Source: Variovorax sp. WS11 (GTDB lineage Bacteria > Pseudomonadota > Gammaproteobacteria > Burkholderiales > Burkholderiaceae_C). Taken from it: a stretch of DNA of 64,000 bases. Where the stretch lies: positions 372,001 through 436,000 of the forward strand of contig NZ_JAAGOW010000003.1 of assembly GCF_010499245.1 (NCBI RefSeq), in the 5' to 3' direction. The translations under genes were made by a program, and so were the position numbers. Below, piece after piece: positions 1-7,699 of the stretch (the stretch's first letter is position 1; each line of letters begins with the position of its first letter). The notes beneath the pieces were generated by a model, which saw only the letters and a program-made list of their open reading frames with translations, was not told the origin of the DNA and did no database searches.

Positions 1-611
1 CCCGCGCGGCTCGCAAGGGCGGCGCGCGCAAGTTCCTGCTGGAGATCAAGGACGAGGCGATCTCGAAGGTGCTGCTGGCCTCCCTTCCGATGCTGGAGCG
101 CGCGCTGCTCGAGAAAACCGCCCAGGCCCGCGAGCGCCGCATCGAGGCCGTGGTCGACTTCATGGCGGGGCAGATGGTGCTGCCGAGCGCGATCGACCGC
201 GAGATGGCCCAGCGGCTCGCCAAGCGGCATGCGCGCGTTCTGAACGAGTTCGGGCATTTCACGGCCGAGCAACTGGCCGACGCCAACCGCTCGCAGGCCA
301 GCAGCCGCACTGCGTTGGTGGACAACTGGCGCAAGCGCCGCCAGGTCTTCGCCGTGCCGCATCCGGACAAGAGCGCGCGCGAGCGCGACGTCTACCCCGC
401 CTTCCAGTTCGAGGACCACAAGCCGATCAAGGCGGTGCAGGCCGTGCTCGAAGCCTTCGGCGATCGCCGGGCGCCCTGGAAGCTCGCATTGTGGTTCACC
501 TCGAACAACGGCTGGTTGCCCGGCAGTGCGCGGCCCGTCGACCTGCTGGCATCGAACCCGCAGGCCGTGGTCGAGGCGGCGCAGCGCGACGCGGAAGAGG
601 TCGCGGCTTGA
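1..611 (+). CDS. Xre/MbcA/ParS-type antitoxin (5'-truncated)
   Basis: Probable antitoxin of a type II toxin-antitoxin pair that binds and neutralises the RES toxin encoded next. The frame is open from the first bases of the window, so the true start lies upstream; an internal GTG at 69 is the first start inside. The C-terminal ~60 residues fit the MbcA/ParS toxin-binding domain (a W-x-W-type stretch, then GSARPVDLL and a closing NPQAV segment). The middle is helical and charged, as expected for the DNA-binding part. Its stop overlaps the TTG start of the toxin, so the two are translationally coupled. Such antitoxins usually repress their own promoter, which is outside the window. Family is fairly sure; the N-terminus is unknown. 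Confidence 0.75.
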   Translation, partial: RAARKGGARKFLLEIKDEAISKVLLASLPMLERALLEKTAQARERRIEAVVDFMAGQMVLPSAIDREMAQRLAKRHARVLNEFGHFTAEQLADANRSQASSRTALVDNWRKRRQVFAVPHPDKSARERDVYPAFQFEDHKPIKAVQAVLEAFGDRRAPWKLALWFTSNNGWLPGSARPVDLLASNPQAVVEAAQRDAEEVAA

Positions 612-1255
612 GTTGCCGCGCGCCGGCACTGCTTCTCGACCCCCTTTTCGATCGCTGGCCGGCTGGCGCACCGATCCACGTCATCCACGACACGGCCTTT
701 GCGCCCGAGAGCTTCAACCCCGGCGTGGATGGCGCTGGCGCTTTGCGCAAGCCCACGCGATTCGCGCCCATCCGTGATGCCAAGAACCGGGTGGTGCCCT
801 ATCTCTACGGCGGTTCGACCCTGGACTGCGCGATCTTCGAGACGGTTTTCCACGAGGTGCCGATCGACGCGCCCGACAAGTTCGTGGACCTCGACACTTT
901 CGCGCAGCGCGGCCATGGCCAGCTCCTGCCCAGCCGCGAACTTCTGCTCGTGGACCTCACGAGCGAGGGGCTGCACCGGCTCAAGATTCCAAAGGAGGAG
1001 CTCATCGCCAGCCCGGCACGCGACTATGTGGACACCGCCCGATGGGCCGAGGCGCTGCACCGCCAATGCAAGGATGCCGATGGCCTGGTGTGGATGTCGC
1101 GCCAACGTGATCGCGACAGGGCGATGCTGCTCTTCGGCGACCGCGTGAAGGGCGCTCTTTCCGGAACGCGCATCGGCGGGCCGCTGGTGCGCAATGACGT
1201 GTTGCGCCAGGCCATCCTCGCCGCGGCGCTGCGCGCCGGCATCGATGCGTCTTGA
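608..1255 (+). CDS. RES-domain toxin
   Basis: RES-family toxin, a group that depletes NAD+ (known for MbcT and related enzymes). I start it at the TTG at 608, which shares TTGA with the antitoxin stop; no better ATG exists before the domain begins, giving about 215 residues. The conserved Arg lies in RFAPI, a Tyr in YLYGG, the Glu in CAIFETVFHE and a Ser in WMSRQ, matching the R-E-S pattern. The protein has no signal peptide and acts in the cytoplasm. Activity is held in check by the upstream gene. Family assignment is strong; NAD+ degradation is by family, not shown here. Confidence 0.8.
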   Translation: MSCRAPALLLDPLFDRWPAGAPIHVIHDTAFAPESFNPGVDGAGALRKPTRFAPIRDAKNRVVPYLYGGSTLDCAIFETVFHEVPIDAPDKFVDLDTFAQRGHGQLLPSRELLLVDLTSEGLHRLKIPKEELIASPARDYVDTARWAEALHRQCKDADGLVWMSRQRDRDRAMLLFGDRVKGALSGTRIGGPLVRNDVLRQAILAAALRAGIDAS

Positions 1256-1282
1256 CGTTCAGGGCTCGGTCGCGCTGGCCCC

Positions 1283-1642
1283 TCAGTTCCGCCAGTTGCC
1301 GCGCTCGCGCAGCACGGTCTTCTTGCCCTGCGTCACGATCAGCCACCCGTCCTGCCCGACGAAGTAGCTGGTCGCGTTGCCGTCGTAGAACTGCCAGCCC
1401 AACGGGTCGCAGGGCGCGTTGCCGGACGGGCAGGGCCGCTGCCCTGGCTTGCCGAGGAGGTTGATGCGGCTGCCGTTGCGGTTGTGGGTGCCGGCATAGG
1501 CGAACTGCTCGCAGTCCGTCACGCGCTCGCCGCACATCGGGGTGATCTCCACCGTGTAGCTGCGGGTCTCCAGCGTGGCAGCCTGCAGCGGATCGAGGAC
1601 GAAAAGACAGAGCAGGGCGGAGGCGGGCGCAAGTCGATTCAT
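1283..1642 (-). CDS. Small secreted protein of unknown function
   Basis: A 119-residue protein when started at the ATG at 1642, which puts a typical signal peptide (MNRLAPAS..., hydrophobic LLCLFVL core, cleavage near LQA-AT) at the N-terminus. The longer reading start at 1702 would bury this signal. The mature part has four cysteines (in MCGERVTDCEQ, RPCPSG and APCDPLG), suggesting disulfides in the periplasm, followed by an aromatic-rich region around WQFYDGN. I do not recognise a family. It lies 67 bases downstream of the ModA-like gene on the same strand and could be co-transcribed. Confidence 0.5.
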   Translation of the reverse strand: MNRLAPASALLCLFVLDPLQAATLETRSYTVEITPMCGERVTDCEQFAYAGTHNRNGSRINLLGKPGQRPCPSGNAPCDPLGWQFYDGNATSYFVGQDGWLIVTQGKKTVLRERGNWRN

Positions 1643-1709
1643 GGGTAGTCCGTGCAGGGCTGCGGGGCCGCCAGTGTATGTCGCTGGTGCGCGTGCAGGC
1701 ACGCGCCGA

Positions 1710-2516
1710 TCAGGGCTTGGCGGCTGCCGGCTCCAGCCCGCTCTTGACGATCGCCGGCGCCGCTTGCGGCGAGGTGAAGTAGCGGATCAACTGCTTCGCC
1801 GCCTCGGGCTGCCGCGCCGTGCTCGAGATGCCGGCCGAGAACACGGTGACGCGCTGCACTTCCGCCGGTAGCGGCCCGACGTAGTCGATGCCCTGGATCG
1901 GCAGCAGTTCGCTCACCTGCTGCAGGCCCAGCGCCGCGTCGCCACGCGCGACCACTGCGCCGACCCGTTCGCTCAGGATGCGCCGGCTCTTGGGCTTCAC
2001 CTGCTCCTCGATGCCGAGCTTCTTGAGCAGCTCGGTCTCGTAGTAGGTGCCGCTGGCGCTGGCCGAGTAGGCGATCGAGGGCGCCGCGAGCAGCGTGCGC
2101 TTGAGTGCGTCGACCGTGCCGATGTCCGGCTTGGGCGTGCCGCTGCGCACCGCGAAGCCGATGGATGAGCGCACCAGGTCGACCTGGCTGCCCGGCACCA
2201 CCTTGCCGTGCGCCACCAGGGCATCGAGGGCAGGGCGCGCCAGGATCACGATGTCGACCGGTTCGCCGCGCGCCAGCCGGCTCGGGATCGAGTCGCTGGC
2301 CGCGCCCATCGAGGCGCCATAGGCCGTCTGCACCTTGTGGCCGGTGGCCTTCTCGTAGGCGGGCGTGAGCTCGTCGTAGGCGGCAGTGAAGCCGCCGGAA
2401 GTCATCACGCGGATTTCGGTGCCGGCGGGTGCGACGGCTTGGGTAGCGGCGTAGCCGGCGAGGGTGAATGCGGCCAGCAGCAGGGCGGCGCGGCGCGTGA
2501 GCCTGGGAAAAGTCAT
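1710..2516 (-). CDS. ModA-like periplasmic substrate-binding protein
   Basis: A 268-residue extracellular solute-binding protein of the ModA/molybdate-type family. It has an RR-containing signal peptide (LTRRAALLLAAF...), then the binding fold starting EIRVMTSGGF, with the family-like stretch PVDIVILARPALDAL around residues 88-102 and SSIGFAVRSG after it. No ABC permease or ATPase gene is adjacent, so it is an orphan receptor; many such Comamonadaceae proteins are annotated ModA-like without proof of molybdate binding. The ligand is therefore open. The promoter probably lies in the 215-base gap shared with the divergent catabolic cluster. Confidence 0.7.
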   Translation of the reverse strand: MTFPRLTRRAALLLAAFTLAGYAATQAVAPAGTEIRVMTSGGFTAAYDELTPAYEKATGHKVQTAYGASMGAASDSIPSRLARGEPVDIVILARPALDALVAHGKVVPGSQVDLVRSSIGFAVRSGTPKPDIGTVDALKRTLLAAPSIAYSASASGTYYETELLKKLGIEEQVKPKSRRILSERVGAVVARGDAALGLQQVSELLPIQGIDYVGPLPAEVQRVTVFSAGISSTARQPEAAKQLIRYFTSPQAAPAIVKSGLEPAAAKP

Positions 2517-2657
2517 GGGTGTCTCCGGGAAGTAAACCCGCCCATCCTAAAAAGCCAAGCTGTCAGTTCGCGTTCACGCGGGTCAGGGTAAACGCGCCCG
2601 AACCAAGGGTTTATGCCTAGACAGCCTGAGCACTTCGGGATTATTCTTCGCCTATAC

Positions 2658-2692
2658 GTTCCATTAATAAATCAATGTTTTATTAGTGGAAC
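2658..2692. promoter_or_regulatory. Inverted repeat, candidate IclR operator
   Basis: GTTCCATTAATAAA (2658-2671) and TTTATTAGTGGAAC (2679-2692) are inverted arms of 14 bases with one mismatch, separated by 7 bases. The site is in an AT-rich stretch that contrasts with the surrounding GC-rich DNA and ends 39 bases before the first gene of the catabolic cluster. The outer GTTCC/GGAAC halves resemble sites bound by IclR-type regulators, and an IclR gene is inside the cluster at 6025. The operator role and the partner are inferred; the repeat itself is plain. Confidence 0.6.
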
Positions 2693-2731
2693 AAACAAAG
2701 TCTATCACCAAGACCACGGATCGAAACCAAG

Positions 2732-3712
2732 ATGATGAAGCCCACCCGTCGCCAGGCGCTCGCGCTGGCCGTTTCCCTCGCTGCTGCCGGCACCGCCGCT
2801 CCGATCTGGGCGCAAGGCTATCCGGCCAAGCCGATCACGCTCGTGGTCGCCTATCCGGCCGGCGGCGACACCGACGCGCTGGCGCGCCTGTTCGCCGAGA
2901 AGCTGTCCACGCGCATCGGCCAGCCGGTGGTGGTCGACAACCGCCCCGGCGCCAGCGGCGTGATCGGCAGCAGCTTCGTGGCCAAGGCGCCGGCCGACGG
3001 CTACACGCTGCTGCTGGCGCCCAGCACCTTCTCGATCGCGCAGCTGGTGCTGAAGACCGGCGGCAGCGCGAGCTACGACGTACTCAACGGCTTCACGCCC
3101 GTCGTCCAGGTCGGCACGCTGCCGCTGTTCCTGGTGGCGGGCGCGGGCACCGGCTTCAAGACCTTCAAGGACGTGCAGGCCGCCAAGGGCCAGACGCTCT
3201 CGTATGCCAGCCCCGGCAGCGGCTCGCCGATGCACATCCTGGGCGAGATGGTCAACAAGGCGGCGGGCATGAACCTCGGCCACGTGCCCTACAAGGGCGT
3301 GGCCCCGGCGGTCAACGACGTGCTGGGCGGCCATGTGCCGCTGACCTACATCACCTATGGCCCCGTTGCGCCGCACCTCGCTGGCGGCAAGATGCTGCCG
3401 CTCGCGGTCGCGGAACGCACCCGCTCGCCGCTGGCGCCCAACGTGCCCACCTTCGCCGAGCTGGGCTACAAGAACGTCGAAGTGACGGCCTGGCACGGCC
3501 TCTTCGGGCCCAAGGGCCTGCCGCCCGAGATCGTGAAGACGCTCAACGGCCACTTCAACGAGATCCTCAGGATGCCCGACGTGGTGTCGAAGATGGCGGT
3601 GCTCGGCGCCTTGCCGCTGGGCGGCGCGCCGGAGGTGCTGGCCAAGACCAATGCGGCCGACTTCGAGCGCTTCGGCAAGATCATCAAGGAGCTCGGCATC
3701 CAAGCCGATTGA
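2732..3712 (+). CDS. Bug/TctC-family tripartite tricarboxylate transporter receptor
   Basis: Periplasmic binding protein of the Bug family (326 residues, the usual length) that captures a carboxylate and hands it to a TctAB-type membrane complex. The RR-containing signal peptide (TRRQALALAVSLAAA, cleavage after WAQ) is followed by the family start YPAKPITLVVAYPAGGDTD, where the G-G-x-x-D loop holds the ligand carboxylate. No TctA or TctB gene is in the window, so it must share a permease encoded elsewhere. It is the first gene of the catabolic cluster and sits just after the inverted repeat at 2658-2692, so it is probably substrate-induced. Ligand unknown, likely the aromatic acid degraded by the cluster. 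Confidence 0.88.
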   Translation: MMKPTRRQALALAVSLAAAGTAAPIWAQGYPAKPITLVVAYPAGGDTDALARLFAEKLSTRIGQPVVVDNRPGASGVIGSSFVAKAPADGYTLLLAPSTFSIAQLVLKTGGSASYDVLNGFTPVVQVGTLPLFLVAGAGTGFKTFKDVQAAKGQTLSYASPGSGSPMHILGEMVNKAAGMNLGHVPYKGVAPAVNDVLGGHVPLTYITYGPVAPHLAGGKMLPLAVAERTRSPLAPNVPTFAELGYKNVEVTAWHGLFGPKGLPPEIVKTLNGHFNEILRMPDVVSKMAVLGALPLGGAPEVLAKTNAADFERFGKIIKELGIQAD

Positions 3713-3718
3713 AGCACC

Positions 3719-4534
3719 ATGACCGAGCTCAAGGCCATCCCCGATCCCGACAGCCTGCAGGCCCTACTGGCCGAGCTGCCGGCCAACCTGCTTGCCGGCC
3801 GGCGCGTGCTGGTGACGGGCGCCGCGCGCGGCCTCGGGCTGGCATTCGCCCAATGCATCGCCGCAGCGGGCGCTTCCGTGGTGCTGGCCGACATTCTTTC
3901 GGAACTGGCCGAGACCGAGGCCCACGCCTTGCGCAAGGCCGGCTTCAAGGCTCACGCGCTGGCGCTGGACCTGTGCGATCCGGCTTCGATTGACGCCTGC
4001 GCCGCCGCGGCAGTGAAAGCGCTCGGCGGCCTCGATGGCCTGGTCAACAACGCCGCCATCACCAATTCCGGCGGCCGCGACGCCCATGCGCTGGACATCG
4101 AAACCTGGGACCGCGTGATGGACGTCAACGTGCGCGGCACCTGGCTCATGAGCCGCGCCTGCCAGCCGGCCCTCGCGCAGGGCGGGCGCGGCGCCATCGT
4201 CAACCTCGCGTCCGACACCGCCTTGTGGGGCGCGCCCAAGCTGCTGGCCTATGCCTCGAGCAAGGGCGCCGTGATTTCGATGACGCGGTCGCTGGCGCGG
4301 GAGTGGGGCGAGTCCGGCATCACCGTCAACGCGGTCGCGCCCGGGCTCACGCTGGTGGAAGCCACCGAGTACGTGCCGCTGGCACGCCACCAGAAGTACC
4401 TCGAGGGCCGCGCCCTCCCGCGCGAGCAGCAGGCGGTGGACGTCTGCGGCGCGGTGCTCTTTTCCCTGTCCGGCCTGTCGCGCTTCGTGACCGGCCAGCT
4501 GCTCGCCGTCAACGGCGGCTACGTGATGCATTGA
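3719..4534 (+). CDS. SDR family oxidoreductase
   Basis: Classical short-chain dehydrogenase/reductase of 271 residues. The cofactor motif TGAARGLG follows an unusually long (~30 residue) N-terminal lead, then NNAAIT, the catalytic Ser in NLASDTA and the YASSK motif are all present, so it should be active with NAD(P)H. It starts 6 bases after the Bug gene stop. In a ring-degradation cluster such an enzyme often oxidises a cis-dihydrodiol or a hydroxyl side chain, but substrate cannot be read from sequence. Functional complement of the second, degenerate SDR at 6863. Confidence 0.85.
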   Translation: MTELKAIPDPDSLQALLAELPANLLAGRRVLVTGAARGLGLAFAQCIAAAGASVVLADILSELAETEAHALRKAGFKAHALALDLCDPASIDACAAAAVKALGGLDGLVNNAAITNSGGRDAHALDIETWDRVMDVNVRGTWLMSRACQPALAQGGRGAIVNLASDTALWGAPKLLAYASSKGAVISMTRSLAREWGESGITVNAVAPGLTLVEATEYVPLARHQKYLEGRALPREQQAVDVCGAVLFSLSGLSRFVTGQLLAVNGGYVMH

Positions 4535-4553
4535 TCCTTCAAGGAGTTATTCG

Positions 4554-5108
4554 ATGAGCGATTTGTCAGAGCAAAAGAAATTCGACGACAGCAAGGTCGG
4601 CGAGACCCTGCGCCGCCCCGAGGGCGCGAGTCTGGAGGCGTGGATGAACAGCCGCATCGCGCGCTATTCGACGCGCAAGTACGACTGGGACGCGCTGAAG
4701 TTCCAGGCCGACTTCGACCCCAAGTTCCGCCGCGCGCAGATGCGCTACGTGGGCACCGGCGGCACCGGCGTGGCGAGCGACGTCAACACCATTCCGGCCG
4801 AGAGCTTCACCTTCTCGACCATGGTGATCCCGGCCGGCCACGAAGGCCCGCCGCACCTGCATACCGACGTGGAAGAAGTGTTCTTCCTGCTGCGCGGCAA
4901 GCTCAAGGTGGTGCTGACCACGGCCGAGGGCGAGCGCTACGAGACCGTGCTGACCGACCGCGACCTGATCTCGGTGCCCCCGGGCGTGTACCGCGAGGAG
5001 ATCAACATCGGCGACGAGGATGCGCTGATGTGCGTGATGCTGGGTTCCAGGAAGCCGGTCACGCCGACGTACCCGGCTGACCATCCGCTCGCCAAGATCA
5101 AGCGCTGA
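4554..5108 (+). CDS. Cupin-domain protein
   Basis: A 184-residue single-cupin protein with a strong AAGGAG ribosome site before its ATG. The first metal-binding motif is intact (PPHLHTDVEE: His, His, Glu). In the second motif the usual His is replaced (PPGVYREEIN), so the metal site is weakened or differently made. Residues 1-60 form a non-cupin lead. Cupins in such clusters can be dioxygenases, isomerases or decarboxylases; here no exact activity can be given. Its place between an SDR and a hydrolase supports a catabolic role. Confidence 0.75.
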   Translation: MSDLSEQKKFDDSKVGETLRRPEGASLEAWMNSRIARYSTRKYDWDALKFQADFDPKFRRAQMRYVGTGGTGVASDVNTIPAESFTFSTMVIPAGHEGPPHLHTDVEEVFFLLRGKLKVVLTTAEGERYETVLTDRDLISVPPGVYREEINIGDEDALMCVMLGSRKPVTPTYPADHPLAKIKR

Positions 5109-5124
5109 TCGCGACGCAGAAGCC

Positions 5125-5997
5125 ATGAGCGAGACCACCGTGATCGAAGTCCCCAGCTTGCCGGCCGCCGAGCTGGCGCGCCTCGACGCGCGCTTCCCGG
5201 CACGCAGCGTGCCGGTGCAGGGCGGTGCCGTGGTCTCGGTGCGCGAATGCGGCGCGGGACCGGCGATCGTGTGCCTGCACGGCATCGGCTCGGGCTCGGC
5301 CTCGTGGCTCGACACGGCCTTGCTGCTCGAAGGCGAGGCGCGGCTGATCGCGTGGGATGCGCCGGGCTATGGCGCATCGACACCGCTGGCCGCGCAGGCA
5401 CCTACCGCACACGACTACGCGCAGCGCTTGCAGGGCCTGCTCGATGCCCTGGACATCCAGTCCTGCGTGCTGGTCGGCCATTCGCTCGGCGCGCTGATGG
5501 CTGCGTCCGCCGCGCGTCCCGGCTCGCCGCTCGCCTCGCGCATTTCGAAGCTGCAGCTGATCAGCCCGGCCGCCGGCTACGGCGCCGCAGGCCGTGCAGC
5601 GGCGCAGGCCCGCGTGCGCGCCGAGCGCCTGGGCACGCTGGCTGAGCTGGGCATAGCCGGCATGGCCGCAAAGCGCTCGGGCCGGCTGCTGTCGGAACAC
5701 GCGAGCGAGACCGCGCGCCAATGGGTGCGCTGGAACATGGCGCGCCTGCATGAGGCGGGGTATCGTCAAGCCGTGGAGCTGCTGTGCGGCGCCGACCTGC
5801 TGGCCGACCTGCCGCCCGCCGTGCCGGTGCGCGTGGCCTGCGGTGCGCTGGACGTCGTCACCACGCCCGAAGCCTGCGCCGAGGTCGCGAAGCAATGCGG
5901 CGTGCCGCTCGAGCTGCTGTCCGATGCCGGCCACGCGAGCTACGTGGAGCAGCCCGCCGCAGTCGCCGCACTGCTGCGCGAAGCCCTCGCAGACTGA
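5125..5997 (+). CDS. Alpha/beta hydrolase
   Basis: A 290-residue cytoplasmic alpha/beta-fold hydrolase. The oxyanion region LHGIGSGSASW, the nucleophile elbow GHSLG (Ser near residue 118), an acid in GALDVVTTPEA and the final His in DAGHASYVEQ complete the triad. In an aromatic catabolic cluster this family typically hydrolyses C-C bonds of ring-cleavage products, or an ester, lactone or formyl-amide. The adjacent extradiol-type VOC protein makes a meta-cleavage-product hydrolase possible. Start ATG at 5125 is 16 bases after the cupin stop. Confidence 0.82.
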   Translation: MSETTVIEVPSLPAAELARLDARFPARSVPVQGGAVVSVRECGAGPAIVCLHGIGSGSASWLDTALLLEGEARLIAWDAPGYGASTPLAAQAPTAHDYAQRLQGLLDALDIQSCVLVGHSLGALMAASAARPGSPLASRISKLQLISPAAGYGAAGRAAAQARVRAERLGTLAELGIAGMAAKRSGRLLSEHASETARQWVRWNMARLHEAGYRQAVELLCGADLLADLPPAVPVRVACGALDVVTTPEACAEVAKQCGVPLELLSDAGHASYVEQPAAVAALLREALAD

Positions 5998-6024
5998 TCG
6001 ATCCACAAGAACGACGAGAGAACC

Positions 6025-6852
6025 ATGAGCAACGAATTGATGGAAGAGGGCGCCGATCGCTACAACGTGCCGGCCCTGGAACGCGGCCTGCGCATGCTGT
6101 GCGAGTTCAGCCGCGAGAGCCGCACCCTGTCCGCGCCCGAGCTGGCGCGCCGCTTCGACCTGCCGCGCTCGACCGTGTTCCGCTTGCTCAGCACGCTGGA
6201 GAACATGGGCTTCCTGGAGCGCGCCGAGGGCGGCCGCGACTACCGCCTGGGCCTGGCCGTGCTGCGGCTGGGCTTCGAGTACCTGGCCTCGCTGGAGCTC
6301 ACGCAGCTCGGCACGCCGCTGCTCAACCGCCTCTGCGAGGAGCTGCGCACGCCCTGCAACCTGGTAGTGCGCGACGGCCGCTCCATCGTCTACGTTGCCA
6401 AGGTCGCGCCGCCTTCGCCCTTTGCCAGCTCGGTCACGGTGGGCACGCGCCTGCCGGCCCATGCCACGGTGCTGGGCCGCATCCTGCTGGAAGACCTGAC
6501 GCTGCCGCAGCTGCGCGCGCTCTACCCGGAGGACAAGCTGGAGACCTTCTCGCCGAGCACGCCCAAGACGGTCAACGAGCTCTTCGACATGGTCCAGGCC
6601 GACCGCGACCGCGGCTACGTGCTGGGCGAGGGCTTCTTCGAATCGAACATCTCCACCATCGCCGCGCCGGTGCGCGACCACGGCGGCCACATCGTGGCGG
6701 CGCTGGGGGCAACCATCACCTCCGGCCACATCGACGAGGCCCGCATGGACGAGATGGTGCAGCGCGTGCGCGGCACGGCCGACGAGATCTCGGGCCTCCT
6801 GAACTACGCACCCGAAGGCAAGGCCAAGGTGGTCCCGCTGCGCAGCGCCTGA
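6025..6852 (+). CDS. IclR family transcriptional regulator
   Basis: A 275-residue regulator. An N-terminal winged helix (PALERGLRMLCEFSR, then ELARRFDLPRSTVFRLLSTLENMGF, residues ~15-65) is followed by the IclR effector-binding GAF-like domain (ATVLGRILLEDL and the closing AALGATITSGHID region). It lies within the cluster rather than at its edge, on the same strand, and is the only dedicated regulator in it. The inverted repeat at 2658-2692 is the best candidate for its binding site. Whether it represses or activates is not visible. The effector is probably a pathway substrate or intermediate. Confidence 0.9.
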   Translation: MSNELMEEGADRYNVPALERGLRMLCEFSRESRTLSAPELARRFDLPRSTVFRLLSTLENMGFLERAEGGRDYRLGLAVLRLGFEYLASLELTQLGTPLLNRLCEELRTPCNLVVRDGRSIVYVAKVAPPSPFASSVTVGTRLPAHATVLGRILLEDLTLPQLRALYPEDKLETFSPSTPKTVNELFDMVQADRDRGYVLGEGFFESNISTIAAPVRDHGGHIVAALGATITSGHIDEARMDEMVQRVRGTADEISGLLNYAPEGKAKVVPLRSA

Positions 6853-6862
6853 GGCCGACGAC

Positions 6863-7699
6863 ATGGCAACATCGACTTCCCCTTCCTTCTTCGCCCCCGA
6901 TGCGCTGGCCGGCCGTGTGGCAGTGGTGACCGGCGGTTCGTCGGGCATCGGCCTCGCGACCGTCGAAGCCCTGCTCGACTGCGGCGCCGCGGTCGCGCTG
7001 TTCGGCCGCAATGCCGAGCGGCTGGATCGCGCCGTGGCCGGGCTGCGCGAGAGCCGGCCGCAGGCCACGCTCTTCGCCCAGACCTGCGACGTGCTGGACC
7101 CTGCCTCGGTGAAGGCCTTCGCCGCGGCCAGCGAGGCTGCGCTCGGCCCGGCTTCCATGCTGATCAACAACGCCGGTCAGGGCCGCGTCTCCACTTTCGC
7201 CGACACCGAGGACGCCGCCTGGACCGAGGAGCTGAACCTCAAGTTCTTCTCCGTCATCCATCCGACGCGCGCCTTCCTGCCGCAGCTGGCGGCGCAGCGC
7301 GCCGTGGTGGGCGATGCATCCATCGTCTGCGCCAACTCGCTGCTGGCGCGCCAGCCGGAGCCTCACATGGTCGCGACCTCGGCTGCGCGCGCGGGCCTGC
7401 TGAACCTGGTGCGCTCGATGGCCACCGAGTTCGCGCCGCAGGGCGTGCGCGTCAACGGCATCCTGATCGGCCTGGTCGAGTCGGGCCAATGGCGCCGCCG
7501 CTTCGAGGCGCGCGAAGACAAGTCGCTGGATTGGTCCACATGGAGCGGCCAACTTGCCAGCAACAAACACATCCCGCTGGGTCGCCTGGGGCTTCCGACC
7601 GAAGCCGCACGCGCGATTCTTTTTCTCGCTTCCCCTCTCGCTTCCTATACGACGGGCAGCCACATCGACATTTCCGGAGGCCTTTCCCGCCATGCATAA
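6863..7699 (+). CDS. SDR-fold protein with degenerate active site
   Basis: A 278-residue SDR with an intact nucleotide site (TGGSSGIG, NNAGQG) and the conserved Ser (CANSLLA). The canonical Y-x-x-x-K is TSAAR here, so the catalytic Tyr is Thr and the Lys is Arg. C-terminal SDR landmarks (VRVNGILIGLV, TTGSHIDISGG) remain. It may use another proton donor, act in a different reaction, or serve a structural role. Its 3' end overlaps the next gene by 8 bases, so translation of the two is coupled. The overall family is certain, the activity is not. Confidence 0.8.
   Translation: MATSTSPSFFAPDALAGRVAVVTGGSSGIGLATVEALLDCGAAVALFGRNAERLDRAVAGLRESRPQATLFAQTCDVLDPASVKAFAAASEAALGPASMLINNAGQGRVSTFADTEDAAWTEELNLKFFSVIHPTRAFLPQLAAQRAVVGDASIVCANSLLARQPEPHMVATSAARAGLLNLVRSMATEFAPQGVRVNGILIGLVESGQWRRRFEAREDKSLDWSTWSGQLASNKHIPLGRLGLPTEAARAILFLASPLASYTTGSHIDISGGLSRHA

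Noticed and set aside
2686..3993. A 435-codon plus frame over the first Bug receptor
   Set aside because: Out of frame with the receptor, no recognisable domain, Arg/Gly-rich shadow.
5098..7170. A 690-codon minus-strand open frame opposite the hydrolase and IclR genes
   Set aside because: Same shadow pattern; the plus-strand genes have full motifs.
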